A DNA stretch of 64,000 nucleotides from Bacteroidales bacterium (GTDB lineage: Bacteria > Bacteroidota > Bacteroidia > Bacteroidales > UBA932), in NCBI GenBank assembly GCA_017477465.1, contig JAFUVU010000027.1, positions 1 to 64,000 of the forward strand. The letters run 5' to 3'. Positions 59,341-64,000 of the stretch are shown piece after piece (positions within the stretch are counted from its first letter, which is position 1; each line of letters starts with the position of its first letter). The notes under the pieces are model-generated. The model ran no database searches. It worked only from the letters and a program-made list of their open reading frames with translations, and was not told the DNA's origin. The position numbers and the translations under genes are program-made.

Positions 59341-60096
59341 TCAGAAGCTGGTGGCAATTGCGAGGAAGTCGTCCGCCTTGAGGGCAGCACCGCCGATGAG
59401 GCCGCCGTCGATATCCTTTTCGGCAAACAGTTCCTTGGCATTGGAAGGCTTGCAGGAGCCGCCGTAGAGGATGGTCATGTCTTCTGCCACTTCCAAACCG
59501 AATTTTTCTGCGATGACGCTGCGGATGCAGGCGTGGATTTCCTCGGCCTGAGCTGCGGTAGCAGTTTTACCGGTGCCGATAGCCCATACGGGTTCGTATG
59601 CGATGACCACGTTCTTCATGTCTTCTGCCGTGAAATTGTAGAGGACGTTCTTGGTCTGGGCTGTTACGACTTCGAAATGTTTGCCGGCTTCGCGCTCTTC
59701 GAGGTTTTCACCTACGCAAAGGATGACCTTAAGGCCGGCTTCCAGGGCGAGCTTGGTTTTCACCACGAGCTTTTCATCCGTCTCGCCATAGTACTGGCGG
59801 CGTTCGCTGTGACCGAGGATGGTGTAAGCGCAGCCGATGGAGGTGAGCATGTTCACTGCCACTTCGCCGGTGTAGGCGCCTTTTTCATGATCGGCGCAGT
59901 TTTGGGCGCTGAGCTGAACTTTTGAGCCTTTGAGGGCAGCGGCAACCAAGGCCAGATGCGTGAAGGGGGGAGCTACTACAAGTTCAACATTTGCGGGGAG
60001 TTCTTTTGACTTCTCTGCTACAGCCTTTGCAAGTTCTACACCTTCGGGAACGGTGGTGTTCATTTTCCAGTTCCCTGCAACAATATACTTTCTCAT
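59341..60096 (-). CDS. tpiA: Triosephosphate isomerase
   Basis: TpiA interconverts dihydroxyacetone phosphate and glyceraldehyde 3-phosphate in glycolysis. The 251-residue protein has the substrate Lys in AGNWKMN, the catalytic His in ILGHSERR, the catalytic Glu in [11 protein letters not shown] and the phosphate loop YGGSCKP. Length is normal. It is the third gene of an ackA-acyltransferase-tpiA run on the minus strand (gap 9 bases), linking glycolysis and acetate production. Confidence 0.97.
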   Translation of the reverse strand: MRKYIVAGNWKMNTTVPEGVELAKAVAEKSKELPANVELVVAPPFTHLALVAAALKGSKVQLSAQNCADHEKGAYTGEVAVNMLTSIGCAYTILGHSERRQYYGETDEKLVVKTKLALEAGLKVILCVGENLEEREAGKHFEVVTAQTKNVLYNFTAEDMKNVVIAYEPVWAIGTGKTATAAQAEEIHACIRSVIAEKFGLEVAEDMTILYGGSCKPSNAKELFAEKDIDGGLIGGAALKADDFLAIATSF

Positions 60097-60105
60097 TATA
60101 CTAAA

Positions 60106-61011
60106 TTATTTAACTGACATTACTGCCGATGCAATTGAATTGAGCTTGACGCTTACCGAGTCGGCCCTTGAGGCAAGAATGCAAGGGACCTTGGTGCCCA
60201 CGAGGAAACCGGCCTGCTGGACGTCTTTTGCAAGCTTTGAATTTGTTTTCCAGAATACGTTGGCGCTTTCGATGTTGGGGAAGAGCAGGCAATCCGCATC
60301 ACCGGCCACGGGGCTCTTAAGCTTCTTGATTTCAACGGATTCCTGGTCGATGGCTACATCCAGGGCAAGAGGGCCGTCGCCGATGGCCTTGATCTGACCG
60401 CGGTCGCACATTTTTGCGAGCATGGCGCCTTCGATGCAGGCGGGCATTGAGTCGAGCATCTGCTCCGAAGCGGCGATGAAGGCAATCTTAGGCATCGCAA
60501 TACCGAAGCTGCGGGCGACGGAAGTGACGAAGCCTGCCATTTTCACCTTCTGGCGGAAGTCCGGTGCAGGAATCACGGCCATGTCGGTGATGAAAATAAG
60601 CTTGTGGTAGTTGGGATTCTCAATTACGCCGACGTGGCTGAGCAGGCCCTTTGCGGGCAGCAGGCCGCATTCCTTGTTAAGGATGGCGCGGAGGAATTTG
60701 TCGGTGGAGCAAAGGCCTTTCATGAGAACGTCGCCTTCTCCGTCATGGACCATGCGGACGGCTTCGGCCACTGCTTTAAGTTCGTCTTTTATGTCCACTA
60801 TTTCGAACTTGCCGATATCGATGCGGCATTCTTCGCAAACGCTGGCGATGAGCTCTGAATCGCCTACCAGAGTCACTTTTACAAAGCCCATGTCGGTGGC
60901 CATTGAGGCGGCCTCGATGGTGTGGGAGTCAACGCCCCAGGCGGCAATCATTTTTTTGCAGATGCCTTTTTCCTTAAGCTCCGAGAAGAGCTCTTTAAAA
61001 TTGCTTATCAT
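60106..61011 (-). CDS. ptb: Phosphate acyltransferase (Ptb-like)
   Basis: The 301-residue enzyme belongs to the phosphate acetyl/butyryltransferase family, exchanging CoA and phosphate on an acyl group. DVLMKGLCSTDKFLRAIL and LLSHVGVIENPNYHKLIFITD resemble Ptb more than the longer Pta. Its partner 7 bases upstream, however, is an acetate kinase, so acetyl-CoA or propionyl-CoA may be the real substrate. I start at the ATG at 61011 (MISNFKELF), since the earlier in-frame ATG at 61035 overlaps ackA. Confidence 0.85.
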   Translation of the reverse strand: MISNFKELFSELKEKGICKKMIAAWGVDSHTIEAASMATDMGFVKVTLVGDSELIASVCEECRIDIGKFEIVDIKDELKAVAEAVRMVHDGEGDVLMKGLCSTDKFLRAILNKECGLLPAKGLLSHVGVIENPNYHKLIFITDMAVIPAPDFRQKVKMAGFVTSVARSFGIAMPKIAFIAASEQMLDSMPACIEGAMLAKMCDRGQIKAIGDGPLALDVAIDQESVEIKKLKSPVAGDADCLLFPNIESANVFWKTNSKLAKDVQQAGFLVGTKVPCILASRADSVSVKLNSIASAVMSVK

Positions 61012-61018
61012 ATTGGTT

Positions 61019-62233
61019 TTATTCTTGATTTTCAAGTACTAAATGCATGGTGTCGCGGGCAATCACCAGTTCCTCGTTGGTGCAGATGAGGGCGGCTTTT
61101 ACCTTGGAATCGGCCGTTGTTATTATGGCATCCTCCCCCCAGGCTACGTTGGCTTCGTAGTCCACTTTCAGGCCAAGGTAGGAGAAGTTTTCCAGCACGC
61201 GGCGGCGCAGGCGGGAGTTATGCTCGCCGATGCCTCCGGTGAAGACAATCAGATCCACGCCATTCATAGCCGCTACATACGAGCCGATATTCTTGATGAT
61301 GTCGTAGGTGAACTTCTTGAATACCAGTTTGGCTTTGGGGTCTCCGTTGTTTGCCAGTTCATCCAGCTCGCGGGCGTCGGAAGTCTTGGTGCTTACGCCG
61401 AGGAAACCGGATTTGCGGTTGAGGATGACGGACATCTCGTCGGGAGTTACGCCCAGCTTATTCTCCAGATAAATGACGGCGTTGGCGTCGATATTGCCGA
61501 CGCGGGTGCCCATGATCATACCCTCCAGAGGGCTGAAGCCCATGGACGTATCGACACATTTACCGTTCTGGATTGCGCAGATTGAACTGCCGGCGCCCAG
61601 ATGGCAGGTGATGATTTTGGAATTGTTGATATCCAGGCCTGCGAGCTTTGCGCCGACACCGGCCACAAACTGGTGGGAAGTGCCATGTGCTCCGTAACGG
61701 CGGACGCGGTATTTTTCGTAATACTCGTATGGAAGGCCATACATGTAGGCGTATGCGGGCATGGTCTGATGGAAGGCCGTGTCGAAGGTAACTACCTGAG
61801 GGACGCTGGGAAGCACTTCCTGCATAGCCCTGATACCGAGGAGGTGGGCAGGGTTGTGGAGAGGGGCGAAATCGGCACAGAAGGCGATTTTTTCCAGGAC
61901 GCTTTCATCCACAAGGACGCTGCCGGAGAAGAAGTCGCCGCCTTGCACGATGCGGTGGCCTACTGCTTCAATGTCTTCGAGAGAGCGGAGAACGCCGTTT
62001 TCAGGATTTGTCAAAGCTTTCAGAATCAGTTGCATGCCAACCTTGTGGTCTGCAATGGGGACGTCTGTCACTGTCTTTTCCTTGCCGGCGGGTGCATACT
62101 GAAGAATGCCGGCGGGGAGGCCGATTTTTTCGGCAATGCCTTTTGCGATTACGTCATAGACTTCGTCGCTTTTCATGTCCAGAAGCTGGTACTTGATGGA
62201 CGAACTGCCGCAATTGATAACGAGAATAATCAT
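61019..62233 (-). CDS. ackA: Acetate kinase
   Basis: AckA converts acetyl phosphate and ADP to acetate and ATP. The 404-residue protein has NCGSSSIKYQLL at the start, GHRIVQGGDFFSG, PLHNPAHLLG, TFDTAFHQTMP, RRYGAHGTSHQ and FTGGIGEHNS. Length and motifs separate it from butyrate kinase (~355 residues). It is first in an operon with the phosphate acyltransferase and tpiA, behind a -7 box at 62267-62274, and should be a main ATP source in fermentation. Confidence 0.96.
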   Translation of the reverse strand: MIILVINCGSSSIKYQLLDMKSDEVYDVIAKGIAEKIGLPAGILQYAPAGKEKTVTDVPIADHKVGMQLILKALTNPENGVLRSLEDIEAVGHRIVQGGDFFSGSVLVDESVLEKIAFCADFAPLHNPAHLLGIRAMQEVLPSVPQVVTFDTAFHQTMPAYAYMYGLPYEYYEKYRVRRYGAHGTSHQFVAGVGAKLAGLDINNSKIITCHLGAGSSICAIQNGKCVDTSMGFSPLEGMIMGTRVGNIDANAVIYLENKLGVTPDEMSVILNRKSGFLGVSTKTSDARELDELANNGDPKAKLVFKKFTYDIIKNIGSYVAAMNGVDLIVFTGGIGEHNSRLRRRVLENFSYLGLKVDYEANVAWGEDAIITTADSKVKAALICTNEELVIARDTMHLVLENQE

Positions 62234-62266
62234 ATATCGAATAAATTAATTTTACTTAAGGCCGTG

Positions 62267-62274
62267 CAAAGATA
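62267..62274 (-). promoter_or_regulatory. -7 box for ackA
   Basis: Minus strand TATCTTTG, 33 bases before the start. A degenerate plus-strand box TAATTTCG (62286-62293) may serve the divergent comEC-like gene. Confidence 0.6.
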
Positions 62275-62297
62275 CGAAATTATTACTAATTTCGCAC

Positions 62298-63383
62298 ATG
62301 GCTTGCGAAGGGAAAAGCATAGAGGCGCTATCGATAGTGTTTACGCTGGGAATCGCGATGGGAACGCTCCTGTTCCCGCCGCATTCCACCACGCCCGGAA
62401 GCCTTCTCCTGCCACTAGTCGCCCTCCCCGTCCTCCTTAAGGGACCCATTCTCAATCTGCCGGAGCGCCAGGCTACAGGGATAATACTGCTGACCTATAT
62501 GCTGCTCGGCATGTTCTGCGCTTCCATGGCCGATATTCCCGCGGCGGAGTTCAGTTCGCCGATAGAAGACCTGGCCGCAAAGGCCGTATCCAGACTGCGC
62601 GCTTTTATCGGCTCATTGCCATTCAGCAATGCCGATACTGCGCCGCTGCTGAAGGCGCTCCTGACCGGCGACCGCAGCGGTCTATCGGCCCAGACGGTAG
62701 CCGTATTCCGCGGGAGCGGGGCATCGCACCTTTTGGCTCTGTCGGGCTTACACATCGGCATTATCTATCTGATTTTCGATAAGTTGACTTGGATTGTCGG
62801 GCGCAGCGGGCCTGCCCGTGCAATACGTTTTGGACTCATTGTGAGCGGGGCGCTTTTCTTCACTCTGATGACCGGCGCAGGGCCATCCATCGTACGGGCC
62901 TTCCTGTTCATCCTCATCAACGAGACGCTACGCCTTCTGAATCGGCCCAGAAAAGCCGTCCGGGTGCTGTGCCTGGCACTTTTCATTCAGCTCGTGCTGG
63001 ATCCGTCGGCAATTAAGAGCGTCGGCTTTCAATTGTCTTACCTTGCCATGGCCGGCATTTTCCTGCTGTACCCGCTTCTGGAAAGCTGGTACCCCGGCGG
63101 AAAAAGCTTCAATCCGCTTCGCCGGATATGGCAGGCGGCTGCGCTCAGCATTAGCTGTCAAGTGTTTACCGCTCCCCTCGCCTGGTACCGCTTCCACAGC
63201 TTCCCGCGCTTTTTCCTCATCACCAACCTCCTGGCCAGTCCCCTGACCACAGCCCTCATCGGCGTTGCCGTCTGCACTCTGGCGCTATCCTCCATCGGCC
63301 TGTGCCCCCCTCTCCTCCTGCAAGCCACAGACCTCCTCTCCACCCTCCTCCAAACCACCCTGACAATAATCAGCACCCTCTGA
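62298..63383 (+). CDS. ComEC/Rec2-type membrane channel protein, competence domain only
   Basis: The 361-residue protein is a multi-spanning membrane protein with the ComEC/Rec2 competence-domain signature: LLKALLTGDRSGLSAQTVAVFRGSGASHLLALSGLHIGI near residue 115, and TGAGPSIVRAFLF. ComEC forms the inner-membrane channel for DNA uptake. It lacks the C-terminal metallo-beta-lactamase-like domain and has only a short N-terminal region, so it is about half the size of B. subtilis ComEC; short forms are frequent in Bacteroidota. Whether this strain is naturally competent is unknown. Confidence 0.85.
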   Translation: MACEGKSIEALSIVFTLGIAMGTLLFPPHSTTPGSLLLPLVALPVLLKGPILNLPERQATGIILLTYMLLGMFCASMADIPAAEFSSPIEDLAAKAVSRLRAFIGSLPFSNADTAPLLKALLTGDRSGLSAQTVAVFRGSGASHLLALSGLHIGIIYLIFDKLTWIVGRSGPARAIRFGLIVSGALFFTLMTGAGPSIVRAFLFILINETLRLLNRPRKAVRVLCLALFIQLVLDPSAIKSVGFQLSYLAMAGIFLLYPLLESWYPGGKSFNPLRRIWQAAALSISCQVFTAPLAWYRFHSFPRFFLITNLLASPLTTALIGVAVCTLALSSIGLCPPLLLQATDLLSTLLQTTLTIISTL

Positions 63384-63421
63384 CCCTCGGCACGCAACTC
63401 CCTGACACTCAACAATATCCT

Positions 63422-63456
63422 AAAATCAAGTGTGGCAAAAAGTCACACTTGATTTT
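63422..63456. terminator. Terminator between comEC-like gene and apbE
   Basis: A perfect 13-bp stem (63422-63434 with 63444-63456) with T/A-rich outer ends lies between the convergent genes, suitable for both directions. Confidence 0.75.
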
Positions 63457-63493
63457 CACAAGTCGCTGTGGGATAAGCGGTTACGTGTCGAGG

Positions 63494-64000
63494 TTATTGT
63501 TGGAGGGTGAAGCCTGGGGTGGTCCATTCCGAGAGGGTGCCGTCAGGGAGAGCCGTGATAAGGCAGCCTTCCAGAGAAGGATCTTCGAGGAGGAGTTTCT
63601 GCGCCTCCTCCAGGCCGACGACCATGCACCAGGTGGCCACGGCATCGGCAGTAGCGGCGCTTTGGGCCGATACAACAGTGGCACTGAGAAGGTTATGCTG
63701 CACGGGATAGCCGCTGCGAGGGTCGATGGTGTGCGCATACTTCTTCCCGTCCTTGATATAGAATTTGCGGTAATTGCCGGACGTGACGATCCCGGCGGGC
63801 TTGCCGGAAGACGACCAGATGCCGCTCAGCCCTTCCGAGCCTGCCTCCGCCCCAGCGGGCTGGTCCACCGGGCGGTCGATGCCCACGGCCCAGGGTTTGC
63901 CGGAAGGATTGAGCCCGTCACACCAAATCTCGCCGATATCGACAAGCATATCCTTAATGCCCAGACCGTACAAGTATCGGGCAATAATGTCGCAGCTAAA
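63494..64000 (-). CDS. apbE: FAD:protein FMN transferase (ApbE), partial
   Basis: ApbE attaches FMN covalently to threonine residues of flavoproteins such as Na+-NQR and Rnf subunits, outside the inner membrane. Only the C-terminal 168 residues are in the window; the frame is open at base 64000, so the start lies beyond. Visible are DIIARYLYGLGIKDMLVDIG, KPWAVGIDRP, YAHTIDPRSGYPVQ (metal and FAD site) and the final TATSADAVATW-like segment. No target protein gene is seen nearby. Confidence 0.9.
   Translation of the reverse strand, partial: FSCDIIARYLYGLGIKDMLVDIGEIWCDGLNPSGKPWAVGIDRPVDQPAGAEAGSEGLSGIWSSSGKPAGIVTSGNYRKFYIKDGKKYAHTIDPRSGYPVQHNLLSATVVSAQSAATADAVATWCMVVGLEEAQKLLLEDPSLEGCLITALPDGTLSEWTTPGFTLQQ

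Noticed and set aside
61019-62233. Butyrate kinase annotation
   Set aside because: Length (404) and motifs such as TFDTAFHQTMP and GAHGTSHQ are those of acetate kinase.

Overview
The window looks like a chromosomal segment of a Bacteroidota member, most probably Bacteroidales. The evidence is a SusC/SusD pair, a hybrid two-component system (HTCS), many promoters of the Bacteroidetes type (-7 box TAnnTTTG, several with a TTTG -33 box 19-20 bases upstream), a DUF2795 protein, an Hc1-type H1-like protein, and almost no Shine-Dalgarno sites. GC content is moderate (a little over 50 %). I cannot fix the genus.

Layout. 1-8.3 kb: DUF2795 protein, folE, htpG, an AMP-forming acyl-CoA synthetase and the agmatine-to-putrescine operon aguA-HAD-aguB. 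8.3-12.1 kb: five tightly packed plus-strand genes (unknown, LRR, RluA-type synthase, alpha/beta hydrolase, tcdA). 12.0-19.1 kb, minus strand: a Fur-family regulator and a sugar-isomerase-fold protein directly behind the SRP RNA gene, cytidine deaminase, a citrulline/arginine fermentation operon (deiminase-fold enzyme, arcC, argF), and an ABC-F ATPase carrying three palindromic repeats inside its reading frame. 19.2-22.3 kb: a REP-associated tyrosine transposase (RAYT) and mnmA between two clusters of REP hairpins in opposite orientation, followed by lplA.

23.3-53.5 kb is one large polysaccharide utilisation locus with a divergent promoter region at 38.4-38.6 kb. Leftwards run a fimbrillin-like lipoprotein, SusC, SusD, a BNR-propeller lipoprotein, an internal terminator, then GH3, GH97 and GH31 enzymes. 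Rightwards run two tiny paralogous peptides, a second BNR lipoprotein, a GLUG-repeat lipoprotein, a DUF5107-TPR protein, a GH39-like enzyme, the HTCS with its own promoter, and an aldose epimerase. The GH31, GH97, GH3 and GH39-like enzymes would trim side chains and small oligosaccharides, but I see no familiar endo-glycanase. The BNR and DUF5107 proteins are therefore candidates for uncharacterised backbone-acting or binding functions. The substrate is unknown.

53.5-64 kb is housekeeping: lpdA (which could use the lipoate attached by lplA), a small membrane protein, a DPP-IV-type peptidase, tRNA-Val, an H1-like protein, rplY-pth, tpiA, a phosphate acyltransferase with acetate kinase, a ComEC-like membrane protein and the end of an apbE gene cut by the window edge. 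Across the whole window the 7-mer GGCCGAT/ATCGGCC (half of the palindrome ATCGGCCGAT) is roughly ten times more common than base composition predicts.
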